Assembly: GCA_003599255.1 (NCBI GenBank)
Contig: QZJF01000005.1
Span: forward strand, 96,985-134,673
Length of the DNA stretch: 37,689 nucleotides
Direction of reading: 5' to 3'
DNA from: a candidate division WWE3 bacterium
Lineage (GTDB): Bacteria; Patescibacteriota; WWE3; UBA101185; UBA10185
How positions within the stretch are numbered: position 1 is the stretch's first letter; each line of letters begins with the position of its first letter. A model generated the notes under the pieces. It saw nothing but the letters and a program-made list of their open reading frames with translations, did no database searches and was not told the DNA's origin. Positions 19,528 through 28,143 of the stretch are shown here, piece by piece. Made by a program: the position numbers and the translations under genes.

Positions 19528-19989
19528 ATGAGAAAAATTATTATCTTATTCTTAATGGGGACTGTGCTAGTAATACTTCAGACGTCTTTTTTTTCGGTTC
19601 TATTTGGAAATCTTGCCAATCCTAATTTGATATTCGCTTTCTGTTTTGCATTTCTGATTGTAGGAGATAAAGAGTCAGCATTTCAGGGAGGGATAATTTT
19701 TGGTTTAACCTTAGACATATTGCTGGCGACTATTCCGGGACTAACCTCGGTTTTTCTTGTAGTTTCCATTGCACTGGCAGATGTATTTGAAAGGACTATT
19801 TTGAGAGGTACGAGGAGTTATTATCTGGTTTTAGCCGTTTCAAGTTATTTATATCATTTTCTGGGTACCGGAAAAATCTACATTTCGTCAGGTATGTTTT
19901 TGGGTATTATATTAACTTTGGTAAGTTGTGTCGGTTTTGCTTGGGGGATTATGAATTATTCTGGTTTTAAGCGCAAATCTATTATATGA
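19528..19989 (+). CDS. mreD: Rod-shape membrane protein MreD
   Basis: A 153-aa integral membrane protein with about five hydrophobic segments (from IIILFLMGTVLVILQT to FLGIILTLVSCVGFAWG). Sequence is weakly conserved in this family, so the name rests on length, topology, the PNLIFAFCFAFLIVG segment and the position between mreC and mrdA. It starts 3 nt after mreC with GGAGG upstream and overlaps mrdA by 4 nt (ATGA), so they are translationally coupled. Confidence 0.88.
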   Translation: MRKIIILFLMGTVLVILQTSFFSVLFGNLANPNLIFAFCFAFLIVGDKESAFQGGIIFGLTLDILLATIPGLTSVFLVVSIALADVFERTILRGTRSYYLVLAVSSYLYHFLGTGKIYISSGMFLGIILTLVSCVGFAWGIMNYSGFKRKSII

Positions 19990-21875
19990 GAAATCTGATA
20001 TTTGAGGAGATTGATAAATACAATCCTGTTAAAAAATTTAATGTATTTAAGGGTCGCCCCGAGCCGCTTGAGTTTGATTCCATGATTCCGGGGAAAAACA
20101 TTGAGCAAAAGTCTGATTCGCAATTTTCAAGTTTTAAGCAATGGAATTTATCGATTTTTGTATGTGTGGTGATATTTGTCTACTTTATTTTTTTAGGCAG
20201 GGCAATCAATCTTCAGATTGTGAACAATTCAAAGTACGCTACTTTAGCTTTAGAAAATAAAACAAGAAAGTCCGTTATCATCCCGGAACGTGGAGTGATT
20301 TATGATAAAAACGAACAAGTACTGGCAAGAAATAAGCCATCATTTGCTTTGGAGCTCAACTTAAGTTTTTGCAGCACCAGGTTTATCTGCGAACAGATTC
20401 TTGAGAGAGTCGGCGCAATAATTTCAGTTAAATTGAACAAGGAAAAAATACTAAGTGAAATAGATTCCGGTAAGTCTTCCGTGATAATTGCACAAGGCCT
20501 TAAAAAGGAGGAAATTCTCGAGGTAGAGTCGAATCTTTACCAGCTTCCCGGAATATCCGTTGCCGTCTATCCGGTTCGGTCATATGAGCACGGAGATGTA
20601 TTTTCGCACGTTTTGGGTTATGTTGGTTTGGATGACGAGTCGATCCAACCAAAGATAGTTGGCAAGTCAGGGGTTGAGGAATCCTACGATGAAATACTAT
20701 CCGGAATACCGGGAAGTATAATTACCAAAGTTGATTCAACAGGTAGAAACTTTGTTGTTGTTGCCAAGGAAGATGCCCTGCCAGGTAGAAATATAATTAC
20801 TTTTCTTGACGTAAAACTTCAGGTAAAAGCTTACGAATTGCTTAAAAAAGCCGTAGATGAGGATAAGGACACTACGGGGGGAGTTATTGTTGCTCAGGAT
20901 CCGCAGACAGGTGGAATTTTAGCGCTGGTAAGCTACCCGGCCTTTGACCCCAATAAGTTAGTTGAGGGTCTAAGCCAGGAAGAGTTCAATCTTTTACAGG
21001 AGGACGCATCGTATCCGTTCTTTAACAGGGCAATCTCTGCCGCATATGCGCCGGGTTCCACATTCAAAATGGTGACTGCATCAGCTGCACTGAGCGAAGG
21101 GACAATTACTCCGAATACAACTATTTTTGATCCGGGGTATCTTCAGATTGGAACTTATATATTCAGAAACTGGAAACTTGACGGCCATGGAGAAGTGAAT
21201 TTGAAGAGGGCGCTACAGGTCAGCAATGATACTTATTTTTATACTGTTGGAGGTGGATACGGGGATGTAAAAGGTGTTGGAATAGAATTGCTCTCTGCAT
21301 GGGCTGAAAAATTCGGGTTTGGTTATATCACGGGAATTGATATACCAGGGGAAGTTGAGGGCTTTATGCCGGACGGTGCCGGACGCGAGTGGTACTTAGG
21401 AGATACTTATATAACTTCCATTGGGCAGGGAGATGTTCTGGCTACTCCATTGCAGGTAAACAATATGACTTCGTATTTTGGAAACGGCGGTTACATTATG
21501 AAACCACGCGTGGTGAAAGAAATTCAAGGTGTGCAAGATTTTGAAACGGAGATACTATACCAAAGTTTGATAAGCAAAAAAGATATAGAAACTATACGGG
21601 AGGGATTGAAAATGGCTGTCGAGCCCGGAGGTACAGGATATCCCTTGTTTGATTTTTCTACCAGACATCCGGGCATAGAATTGGCCGGTAAAACAGGTAC
21701 CAGCGAGTATATTGATGGTAAAGGCGAGGACAAGACTCACGCGTGGTTTACGGTTTTTGGTCCTTACGAGGAAGCAGAAATAGCTTTAACCGTGTTTCTT
21801 GAAGGCGGCGGTTCCGGATCCGATGACGCAGCCCCTATTGCTAAAGAACTTCTGGACGTCTGGTTTGAAAAATGA
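19986..21875 (+). CDS. mrdA: Penicillin-binding protein 2 (peptidoglycan transpeptidase)
   Basis: A 629-aa class B penicillin-binding protein that cross-links peptidoglycan during elongation. It has a cytoplasmic N-terminus of about 50 residues, longer than usual, one membrane helix (about 52-75), the pedestal domain beginning RGVIYDKNEQVLARN, and a transpeptidase domain with all three motifs: STFK (S358-K361, nucleophile S358), SND (413-415) and KTGT (569-572). It overlaps mreD by 4 nt. The usual partner RodA is not in the window. The presence of the complete row suggests a rod-shaped, wall-making cell. Confidence 0.95.
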   Translation: MRNLIFEEIDKYNPVKKFNVFKGRPEPLEFDSMIPGKNIEQKSDSQFSSFKQWNLSIFVCVVIFVYFIFLGRAINLQIVNNSKYATLALENKTRKSVIIPERGVIYDKNEQVLARNKPSFALELNLSFCSTRFICEQILERVGAIISVKLNKEKILSEIDSGKSSVIIAQGLKKEEILEVESNLYQLPGISVAVYPVRSYEHGDVFSHVLGYVGLDDESIQPKIVGKSGVEESYDEILSGIPGSIITKVDSTGRNFVVVAKEDALPGRNIITFLDVKLQVKAYELLKKAVDEDKDTTGGVIVAQDPQTGGILALVSYPAFDPNKLVEGLSQEEFNLLQEDASYPFFNRAISAAYAPGSTFKMVTASAALSEGTITPNTTIFDPGYLQIGTYIFRNWKLDGHGEVNLKRALQVSNDTYFYTVGGGYGDVKGVGIELLSAWAEKFGFGYITGIDIPGEVEGFMPDGAGREWYLGDTYITSIGQGDVLATPLQVNNMTSYFGNGGYIMKPRVVKEIQGVQDFETEILYQSLISKKDIETIREGLKMAVEPGGTGYPLFDFSTRHPGIELAGKTGTSEYIDGKGEDKTHAWFTVFGPYEEAEIALTVFLEGGGSGSDDAAPIAKELLDVWFEK

Positions 21876-21905
21876 ATCCTGTTATCAGAAAATAATTTGT
21901 GATGT

Positions 21906-21911
21906 TATACT
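21906..21911 (+). promoter_or_regulatory. -10 box of the topA leaderless mRNA
   Basis: Extended TGTTATACT (TATACT at 21906-21911), 9 nt before ATG 21921. Confidence 0.55.
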
Positions 21912-21920
21912 CAAACCTGT

Positions 21921-24077
21921 ATGTCCAAGTTAGTAATTGTTGAATCTCCTACAAAAGCGAAGACTCTTTCGGGATATCTTGCGAAGGATTACGATGTAAA
22001 AGCCTCTATGGGGCATATACGCGATTTGCCTAAGAGCGGAATGGGAATAGATATTGATCACGATTTCACTCCTGAGTACGTGGTTCCGGATAAAGCCAAA
22101 AAGACACTTAACGAGCTCAAAAAAGCACTTAAGGATAAGGATTCTGTAATTTTAGCGACGGATCCCGATAGAGAAGGGGAGGCGATTGCCTGGCATCTTC
22201 AAGAGCTGCTGGGGCCCAAACGCGGAAAAAATAAAATCGAATTTAAGCGTGTAGTCTTCCACGAGCTTACAAAAGATGCGATTGAAGAAGCATTTAAGAA
22301 TCAAACCGATTTGAATTCGGATTTAGTAAATGCGCAGCAGGCGAGAAGGATTTTGGACAGGCTTGTTGGATACAAATTGTCGCCATTATTATGGAAAAAA
22401 GTTAGGTACGGGCTTTCGGCCGGGCGTGTCCAAAGTGTGGCGGTAAGACTTATAGTGGAAAGAGAACGAGAGCGGCAGGCATTTAATCCCGAGGAATATT
22501 GGACTGTTGAGGGAAAATTTACAGATACAAAAAACAAGAGGCCATTTAAAGCGGAGCTTGTAGAGTACAAAAACAAAAAAATTGATATAACAGACGAGAA
22601 CAAGGCTAAAAAGATTCAGTCCGAGTTAATTAATGATTCGTTTACTATAAAATCCGTAAAAAAAACTGAAAGGAAGAAAAACCCATACCCTCCCTACAAG
22701 ACTTCAACTCTCCAGCAAGCCTTGTCTAATGTTTTTGGTTTTACTGCTAAACGTACGATGAGCTCTGCACAAGGGTTGTTTGAAAAAGGTTATATAACGT
22801 ATCACAGAACCGATTCACTCAATCTTTCTCCTCAGTTTGTCAATAGTGCCAGAACTTACATTTCATCAAACTATGGAAAAGAATTTCTGCCGGAAAAAGG
22901 AGTTTTTTACAAGACTAAGTCAGCAAATGCTCAGGAAGCACACGAAGCCATTAGACCTACCGAACTTTCAAGAAGACCCGACAAGAAAAACGGGATGACC
23001 GCAGATGAACTTAAAGTTTACATGATGATATGGAAAAGGTCTTTAGAATGCCAGATGCTTCCGGCGATTTATGATCAAACTTCAATGGAAGTACTATCGG
23101 AAACGGGTTATGGCTTTAGAGCTACAGGATCTCTATTAAAATTTGAAGGTTGGATGAGGGTCGGAAAATTGTTATCTGTATCTGAAGAAGAAGAAACTCT
23201 CAACATTCTTCCGGAATATAGTGAGAGCGAAAAGGTTTTAATTTCAGAAATTACACCAGCTCAGCATTTCACTCAACCACCGGCCAGATACAGCGATGCT
23301 ACATTAATAAAACAATTGGAAGAACTTGGAATAGGAAGACCATCTACTTATGCGCCTACTATTGCCACTATACAGGCGAGAGGATATGTAACAAAAGATA
23401 ACCGATACTTTATTCCGGGCGATTTTGCATATGTCGTAACCGATTTGTTGGTTGAGCACTTTCCTGAAGTCATTGATTATCAGTTCACGGCCCAAATGGA
23501 GGATAGTTTGGACGAAATTGCAAATGGTGATAAAGAATGGGTTCCGGTAATTAGGGAATTTTATGAGCCATTTGAAAAAGAAATTGTTGAAAAAGACAAA
23601 ACATTACAAAAATCAGAAATTACGACATTGGGAAAAAGTGATGAGAAGTGTCCGGAATGCGGACATGATCTTGTAATTAAATTAGGCAAGTATGGTAAAT
23701 TTCTTAGCTGTTCAAATTACCCAGAATGTGAATATGCCAAACCAATTGAAGATGAAAATTCCGATAATGACAAAAATCAGGATTACGGAAAATGCCCGAA
23801 TTGTGAAGACGGGACATTTATTTTAAAGACCGGGAGATTTGGAAAGTTTCTTGCGTGCAGCAATTATCCGAAATGTAAAACAACAAAGCCATATCTTCAA
23901 AAAATCGGGATGAAGTGTCCCAAATGCAACGAAGGTGAAGTAATTGTAAAAAAAGCCAAGAGAAAAATTTTCTACGGTTGCAGCAGATATCCGGACTGCG
24001 ACTATTCCAGCTGGACAAACCCTATGGGTAAACAAAAAAGTCCTGACGAAACCGAATCCTTATCATCCATAGTATAA
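21921..24077 (+). CDS. topA: DNA topoisomerase I
   Basis: A 718-aa type IA topoisomerase that relaxes negative supercoils. The TOPRIM domain has VESPTKAKT and DPDREGEAIAWH with the metal-binding acids. The catalytic tyrosine is Y294 in ITYHRTDS, where most members have TYMRTDS, so the residue after Tyr is His. PPARYSDATLIKQLEELGIGRPSTYA is present. Three C-terminal C4 zinc ribbons follow (from CPECG, CPNCED and CPKCNEG, about 575-700), each ending in a CSNYPxC or CSRYPxC signature. Confidence 0.97.
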   Translation: MSKLVIVESPTKAKTLSGYLAKDYDVKASMGHIRDLPKSGMGIDIDHDFTPEYVVPDKAKKTLNELKKALKDKDSVILATDPDREGEAIAWHLQELLGPKRGKNKIEFKRVVFHELTKDAIEEAFKNQTDLNSDLVNAQQARRILDRLVGYKLSPLLWKKVRYGLSAGRVQSVAVRLIVERERERQAFNPEEYWTVEGKFTDTKNKRPFKAELVEYKNKKIDITDENKAKKIQSELINDSFTIKSVKKTERKKNPYPPYKTSTLQQALSNVFGFTAKRTMSSAQGLFEKGYITYHRTDSLNLSPQFVNSARTYISSNYGKEFLPEKGVFYKTKSANAQEAHEAIRPTELSRRPDKKNGMTADELKVYMMIWKRSLECQMLPAIYDQTSMEVLSETGYGFRATGSLLKFEGWMRVGKLLSVSEEEETLNILPEYSESEKVLISEITPAQHFTQPPARYSDATLIKQLEELGIGRPSTYAPTIATIQARGYVTKDNRYFIPGDFAYVVTDLLVEHFPEVIDYQFTAQMEDSLDEIANGDKEWVPVIREFYEPFEKEIVEKDKTLQKSEITTLGKSDEKCPECGHDLVIKLGKYGKFLSCSNYPECEYAKPIEDENSDNDKNQDYGKCPNCEDGTFILKTGRFGKFLACSNYPKCKTTKPYLQKIGMKCPKCNEGEVIVKKAKRKIFYGCSRYPDCDYSSWTNPMGKQKSPDETESLSSIV

Positions 24078-24111
24078 TTGGACCATCCAAAATCACATCA
24101 GGAGAGGACAT

Positions 24112-24573
24112 ATGACATCCAAAAATTCTTTTGTTGATGGAACTTATACTGCAGGAAAGCCGGAGTACAGTAATGTTATAAAGGAAATTCTAAGCAGGGG
24201 AGTTTGCCCTTTTTGTCCGGAAAACTTTTCCTGGCATAAAAAACCGTTACTCGGAGAGGACGGAAACTGGATCGTTACCGAGAACAGTTGGCCCTATAAG
24301 AATGCCAGGTATCACTTCTTGCTTATCTGCACAGTTCACAAAACAGATGTTGCGGAACTTACTATTGAAGATTTTGTCAGTTTGCATAATCTGGTAAGTG
24401 GCGTGCGCGAACGATTCGAAATTTCCGGAGGGGCATTGACTTTAAGATTCGGGGACAGCCGTTTTACAGGGGCAACCGTAGCGCACCTGCACTTTCATTT
24501 AATAGTGCCTTCGCTTTTTAAAAGCGGTAAGAAAAAAGGCCGGGCAAGGCCAGTATGGTTTCCAGTGGGGTAA
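24112..24573 (+). CDS. HIT-family nucleotide hydrolase/transferase
   Basis: A 153-aa histidine-triad protein. The active-site motif is HLHFH (H125, H127, H129) in GATVAHLHFHLIVP. CPFC near residue 32 probably binds zinc, as in many HIT proteins. The family cleaves or transfers nucleoside phosphates such as adenylylated compounds; the actual substrate cannot be told. The order of conserved parts (CPFC, then NxWPYKNARYHFLLIC, then the triad) is complete. ATG 24112 has AGGAGAGG 4 nt upstream. It ends before a strong terminator. Confidence 0.88.
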   Translation: MTSKNSFVDGTYTAGKPEYSNVIKEILSRGVCPFCPENFSWHKKPLLGEDGNWIVTENSWPYKNARYHFLLICTVHKTDVAELTIEDFVSLHNLVSGVRERFEISGGALTLRFGDSRFTGATVAHLHFHLIVPSLFKSGKKKGRARPVWFPVG

Positions 24574-24592
24574 CTTCACGGGAAATAAAATC

Positions 24593-24648
24593 GGGACCAG
24601 GACAGGTAAACACATTAACATAATGTTTACAGGTCAAGGTCCCTTTTT
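24593..24648 (+). terminator. Terminator of the HIT gene
   Basis: GGGACC (24593-24598) pairs with GGTCCC (24638-24643); GTAAACA (24606-24612) pairs with TGTTTAC (24624-24630) inside; TTTTT follows. Also positioned to end thyA transcription from the other side. Confidence 0.8.
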
Positions 24649-24659
24649 GTTTGTTGCGG

Positions 24660-25529
24660 CTACAGTGCAGCCTTTGACCTAATTATCGGATGAGGATCAT
24701 ATCCGTTTAGTGCAAAATGATCCGGCCATCTGAAATCAAAAATATCCGACACAGTGGGATTCAACCTGAGTTTCGGCCAGCTGCGGGGTTCTCTTTTTAG
24801 CTGTAAATCGGCCGCTTCCAGTTGATCAGCATAAAGATGTGAATCCGAAGTTATCTGCACAAGTTTACCCGGTTTTAGCCCTGTTACCTGGCATATCATT
24901 CTGAGTAGCAAAGCGTACGACGCTATGTTATACGGAACTCCAAGAAACCAGTCACCACTGCGTTGCATGTGATGCAGCTCAAGGTGTCCGTCTACCAGTA
25001 AACAGTGGAAAGTACCGTGGCACGGTGCCAAAAAAGCTTTGTCAATAAACTCCGGGTTCCAGGCCGATACCCACCAGCGTCTCCACTGGGGATGATTATT
25101 TAAACCGTCAATTAACCATTGAATTTGGTTAATTTCGGAAACATCCGAAGCCTTTGTGGTAGGCCAGTGTATCCAGTTTGGACCATAAATTCTTCCCACA
25201 TCTCCGGCTTCAAGTCCATATGGTTTGCCTGTCTCTTCGGTAGCCCACATGTCCCAAAAGTGTGTGTTGTAATCGTGCAGAAAATCCAGGCGGCTGTCGC
25301 CTCTGAGAAACCAAAGAAGTTCTACTACTATATTCTTAAAGCTCATCTTCTTTGTAGTCAGAAGCGGTATATGTCCCTGGCTGAGATCAAACTCCATTTT
25401 GGTAAGCCCAAGTGAGACTGAACTCACATCCTGCGGGCCTTGTTGACGCGCGTTGGTAGGGGTTTTTCTCAGCTTGTCAGCAAGCTGCGCTAAGACGGCC
25501 AAATATTGGCCTTCTTCGGTAATGATCAT
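24660..25529 (-). CDS. thyA: Thymidylate synthase
   Basis: A 289-aa folate-dependent enzyme converting dUMP to dTMP. The catalytic cysteine is C170 in LAPCHGTFH. The dUMP-binding RSGDWFLGVPYNIASYA and the C-terminal DxYDPHPxI-type segment (NGYDPHPIIRSKAA) are present. Its start has AAAGGAGTAGGAG upstream. It is the last gene of a unit with dCMP deaminase, whose product it uses: dCMP to dUMP to dTMP. Confidence 0.96.
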   Translation of the reverse strand: MIITEEGQYLAVLAQLADKLRKTPTNARQQGPQDVSSVSLGLTKMEFDLSQGHIPLLTTKKMSFKNIVVELLWFLRGDSRLDFLHDYNTHFWDMWATEETGKPYGLEAGDVGRIYGPNWIHWPTTKASDVSEINQIQWLIDGLNNHPQWRRWWVSAWNPEFIDKAFLAPCHGTFHCLLVDGHLELHHMQRSGDWFLGVPYNIASYALLLRMICQVTGLKPGKLVQITSDSHLYADQLEAADLQLKREPRSWPKLRLNPTVSDIFDFRWPDHFALNGYDPHPIIRSKAAL

Positions 25530-25544
25530 GAACTCCTACTCCTT

Positions 25545-26387
25545 TCAAATTCTATTTTGGATGGAAACCTTAATAAGGTTTGTGTTAGCTGATTTTAACA
25601 CAACTTCTCCGTCTGAATTCGAGGAACCTTCCGCAAAAAAACAGGTGCTTATGCCTGCTGCGGAAATTAATTTTGCACAAACTGCACAGGGAAAATGAGT
25701 AACATATAAACTTGCACCCCTTGTACTAATTCCTTTTTTTGATGCTGTTGATATTATCAGTTGCTCAGCATGAATTGTGGAGGAGAGTTCGGGTTTTTCG
25801 CCAACATTCATAAAATCCCTAATTGCCCCATACTTATAAGGTGCATGGTCATCGGGCATTCCCTTATTGTATGCACGAAGCAGGATTTTGCCGTCTCTAA
25901 CAAGAATTGCCCCAACCTGACGCCACCAATCGCTGCTTTTGTCGGCTTCGAAATAAGCTTCTTTCATAAAACTTATGTTTTCTGAAGATTTTGTTACGGG
26001 ACACTTGACGTTGGTTGCCGAAATAACTTTGGATTTATCCCAACGCAAAAAGATTTTCTGCCATTTTACTTTCTTTGTTGCGAAATATTTGCTATGTAGC
26101 TTTTTTGATATTTCATCGTCAATTAAAATTATCGACTCATCCTGAACGGTTCGTATATTTTTCGAATTAAGGATCGCTATGTTTTTAAACCCGAAGTTTA
26201 TCAAGAATTTCCTGATCTCTGCCGACTTTAGAGATGCTATATCCGGTTTTTGTTCCGAAAGTGACCTAATTAATTTTTCGTCTAGTATATAAATTTTTCT
26301 GACTTTTCTCTTTCTTAGGGTATCAAGTAAACGGATATAACCGCGGTGTACCACGGGCATGTGAATTAAGAGAGTGTGAGCATTCAT
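25545..26387 (-). CDS. dCMP/cytidine deaminase-family protein with an extra N-terminal domain
   Basis: A 280-aa protein. Residues about 140-270 are a zinc-dependent deoxycytidylate deaminase domain: WWRQVGAILVRDGKIL, HAE (H206, proton-shuttle E208) and PCAVC (C234, C237). It should deaminate dCMP to dUMP, feeding thyA 15 nt downstream. The N-terminal 130 residues are unusual for the family: LLIHMPVVHRGYIRLLDTL...RKIYILD resembles the opening strand-helix of a nucleotidyltransferase fold but lacks its HxGH motif, so it may be a dead or divergent copy of the neighbouring gene's domain. The ATG shares one base with the previous stop (TAATG). Confidence 0.87.
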   Translation of the reverse strand: MNAHTLLIHMPVVHRGYIRLLDTLRKRKVRKIYILDEKLIRSLSEQKPDIASLKSAEIRKFLINFGFKNIAILNSKNIRTVQDESIILIDDEISKKLHSKYFATKKVKWQKIFLRWDKSKVISATNVKCPVTKSSENISFMKEAYFEADKSSDWWRQVGAILVRDGKILLRAYNKGMPDDHAPYKYGAIRDFMNVGEKPELSSTIHAEQLIISTASKKGISTRGASLYVTHFPCAVCAKLISAAGISTCFFAEGSSNSDGEVVLKSANTNLIKVSIQNRI

Positions 26388-26923
26388 TATTTTGACTTAA
26401 ATTGTTCGACAAGTTCGAGCAGGTGTGATTTAAGAATGTTCTGAATGATATCAGTTGATGAAGTTTGGATGGCTTGTCTTGGTATCTCGGTGACCGACTT
26501 GCATAAGGCCTTAATTTCTTTTATTTGGTCTTCGGGGTAGCTGTCATTCTGAACGGTGATAAAAACATCAATTGGAACCTCTTTTATTAGTTTGTATTGC
26601 CAGTTCCCCTTGGTATCAATATCATCAACAACTGTTATGTAGTCCACGCAGCTTTGGTAAGTGAGCATTTCAATCCTTTCTTTTTCGGGAATAATAGGTC
26701 TAAGATCGCCTTTATAAGATTTAATTCCGCGGTCGCTGTCAACACCCACAAGCAAAATGTCTCCGTATTCCTTGGCTTTATGCAAATATCTTAGATGACC
26801 TATATGCAGCATATCCCAGGAACCTATGGTACAGACAATCTTATGTCCCAGAACCTTATGTGCCCTAATTCTTTTTTTTAGGTCTTTGTAGTCAAAAATT
26901 ACTTTTGCAAGCGGAGATGACAT
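26387..26923 (-). CDS. Cytidylyltransferase-like (RfaE/TagD-type) nucleotidyltransferase
   Basis: An enzyme of about 178 aa of the cytidylyltransferase superfamily, which joins a nucleotide to a phosphorylated sugar or alcohol. The ATP/CTP-binding motif is GSWDMLHIGHLRYL (HIGH type) near the N-terminus, then LLVGVDSDRGIKSYKG and a QTSSTDII segment in place of the usual ISTTxI. I start it at ATG 26923: TAAACT lies 10 nt upstream on the minus strand, as for mreB. The longer frame would need a TTG at 26962 inside the promoter. It overlaps the deaminase by one base. The substrate is unknown; co-occurrence with dCMP deaminase and thyA is odd. Confidence 0.85.
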   Translation of the reverse strand: MSSPLAKVIFDYKDLKKRIRAHKVLGHKIVCTIGSWDMLHIGHLRYLHKAKEYGDILLVGVDSDRGIKSYKGDLRPIIPEKERIEMLTYQSCVDYITVVDDIDTKGNWQYKLIKEVPIDVFITVQNDSYPEDQIKEIKALCKSVTEIPRQAIQTSSTDIIQNILKSHLLELVEQFKSK

Positions 26924-26933
26924 TATGAATTTG

Positions 26934-26939
26934 AGTTTA
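26934..26939 (-). promoter_or_regulatory. -10 box of the nucleotidyltransferase-deaminase-thyA operon
   Basis: Extended TGTTAAACT on the minus strand, 10 nt before ATG 26923; identical to the mreB box. Confidence 0.5.
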
Positions 26940-26990
26940 ACACTCAGATATTGCGTGTTCAACTTGACATTTTGCCCTTGATTTGTCCGC

Positions 26991-26996
26991 TAATAT
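26991..26996 (+). promoter_or_regulatory. Possible -10 box of the rpsB operon
   Basis: TAATAT preceded by TTGACA at 26964-26969, but 21 nt apart, longer than usual. The transcript would start near 27003, giving a leader of about 180 nt. Confidence 0.35.
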
Positions 26997-27007
26997 TTGC
27001 TACTGTT

Positions 27008-27148
27008 ATCACGTTCCCGAACTCCCTGGTCATTTGACTTTCGGGTGAGAGATTCATTTAAATCTCAACAAACGGCGTGATGCCACGTCTGCTTAGCAGA
27101 CAAAAGGGAGAAAGAAACTCTAATCCTGTAGGATTTTCCCGTTTTTTT
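27008..27148 (+). promoter_or_regulatory. Structured rpsB mRNA leader with terminator-like hairpin
   Basis: ATCACG (27008-27013) pairs with CGTGAT (27076-27081) and encloses two hairpins, CCCGA/TCGGG (27016-27020, 27041-27045) and GAGATT/AATCTC (27049-27054, 27061-27066): a three-way junction. Next come GTCTGC-TTA-GCAGAC (27087-27101) and AATCC-TGTA-GGATT (27122-27135), the latter flanked by GGGA/TCCC and followed by a run of seven T's (27142-27148), like a terminator. Ribosomal-protein operons are often controlled by their own product binding such leaders; S2 is the likely ligand here, by analogy only. Confidence 0.6.
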
Positions 27149-27184
27149 CTCCGTGAAATATTTATTTTAGATAAGGAATTTTAA

Positions 27185-28129
27185 ATGGCTAAGTACAAGT
27201 TACCAAAAATAGAAGAATTGTTTGAAGCCGGAGTGCACATAGGTCACCAGGCTAGAAGATGGCATCCCAAAATGGAACGGTATATTTTCACCGTTGAGAA
27301 GAAAATACACATTATTAATCTGGAAGAAACAGAAAAAAACCTGGATAATGCCTGTGAATTTTTGTACAAAACTGCATCAGAAGGCGGTCAGATCATTTTT
27401 GTAGGCACCAAACGCCAGGCCAGCCAGATTGTAAAAGCAGAAGCGGCAAGAGCCGGAGCCTTGTTTGTTACCGAGAGATGGCTGGGTGGCACCATCACAA
27501 ATTACCGTATTATAAAGAAAAACATGGACAAACTTGTATCAAATCTGAAAAAGAGGGAGACAGGTGAATTTCAGGTTTACACAAAAAAAGAGAGATTATT
27601 GATTGATAGGGAAATTGAGAATCTTCAGAGGTTTGTGGGTGGGATTGTTAATCTAAAAGGAAAGCCGGAGGCCGTGTTTGTAATTGACCCCCGAAAGGAA
27701 AAAACTGCTGTCAAAGAAGCAAAGAAGTACAAAGTACCGGTAGTAGCTCTTATAGACACAAATTCAGATCCTTCGGATATAGATTATCCGATTCCCGGTA
27801 ACGACGATGCTATAAAATCAATTTCTTTGATCGTATCAACTGTAGCTGATGCCGTTGAATCGGGGTACAAAGAGTACGATAAGAATAAAGATAAAATAGA
27901 AAAGAAAGCAGAGAAGAAAGAGGACTCAACTGAAGAAACCGTCGAAGAAAAGGAAATTGCTCCTATCATCATAAACACAGATGAAACTGTGGTTAAGGAT
28001 GCAGAGGCTATCCTGAAGGCGGAAGACACCATTCCACTGCCTGAGGAAAGTATAGAACCCATAGGTGGGGCAGGAGAGGTTGCGGAAAAAGAAAAAAAAG
28101 AGAGCACAAAGAGCAAGTCTAAAAAATAA
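27185..28129 (+). CDS. rpsB: 30S ribosomal protein S2
   Basis: A 314-aa small-subunit protein. The S2 core is complete: LFEAGVHIGHQARRWHPKM at the start, ITNYRIIKKN, VFVIDPRKEKTAVKEA, VPVVALIDTNSDP and IDYPIPGNDDAIKSI. A tail of about 85 residues (from 230) is made almost only of Glu, Lys, Thr and Ser with short hydrophobic patches; it is longer than in most bacteria and probably disordered. AAGGA precedes the ATG. It heads rpsB-tsf-frr-rseP. Confidence 0.96.
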   Translation: MAKYKLPKIEELFEAGVHIGHQARRWHPKMERYIFTVEKKIHIINLEETEKNLDNACEFLYKTASEGGQIIFVGTKRQASQIVKAEAARAGALFVTERWLGGTITNYRIIKKNMDKLVSNLKKRETGEFQVYTKKERLLIDREIENLQRFVGGIVNLKGKPEAVFVIDPRKEKTAVKEAKKYKVPVVALIDTNSDPSDIDYPIPGNDDAIKSISLIVSTVADAVESGYKEYDKNKDKIEKKAEKKEDSTEETVEEKEIAPIIINTDETVVKDAEAILKAEDTIPLPEESIEPIGGAGEVAEKEKKESTKSKSKK

Positions 28130-28143
28130 TTTAGGAGAACAAA

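Noticed and set aside
26924-26962. TTG 26962 as start of the nucleotidyltransferase
   Set aside because: It would lie upstream of the TAAACT box; the conserved domain begins well after ATG 26923.
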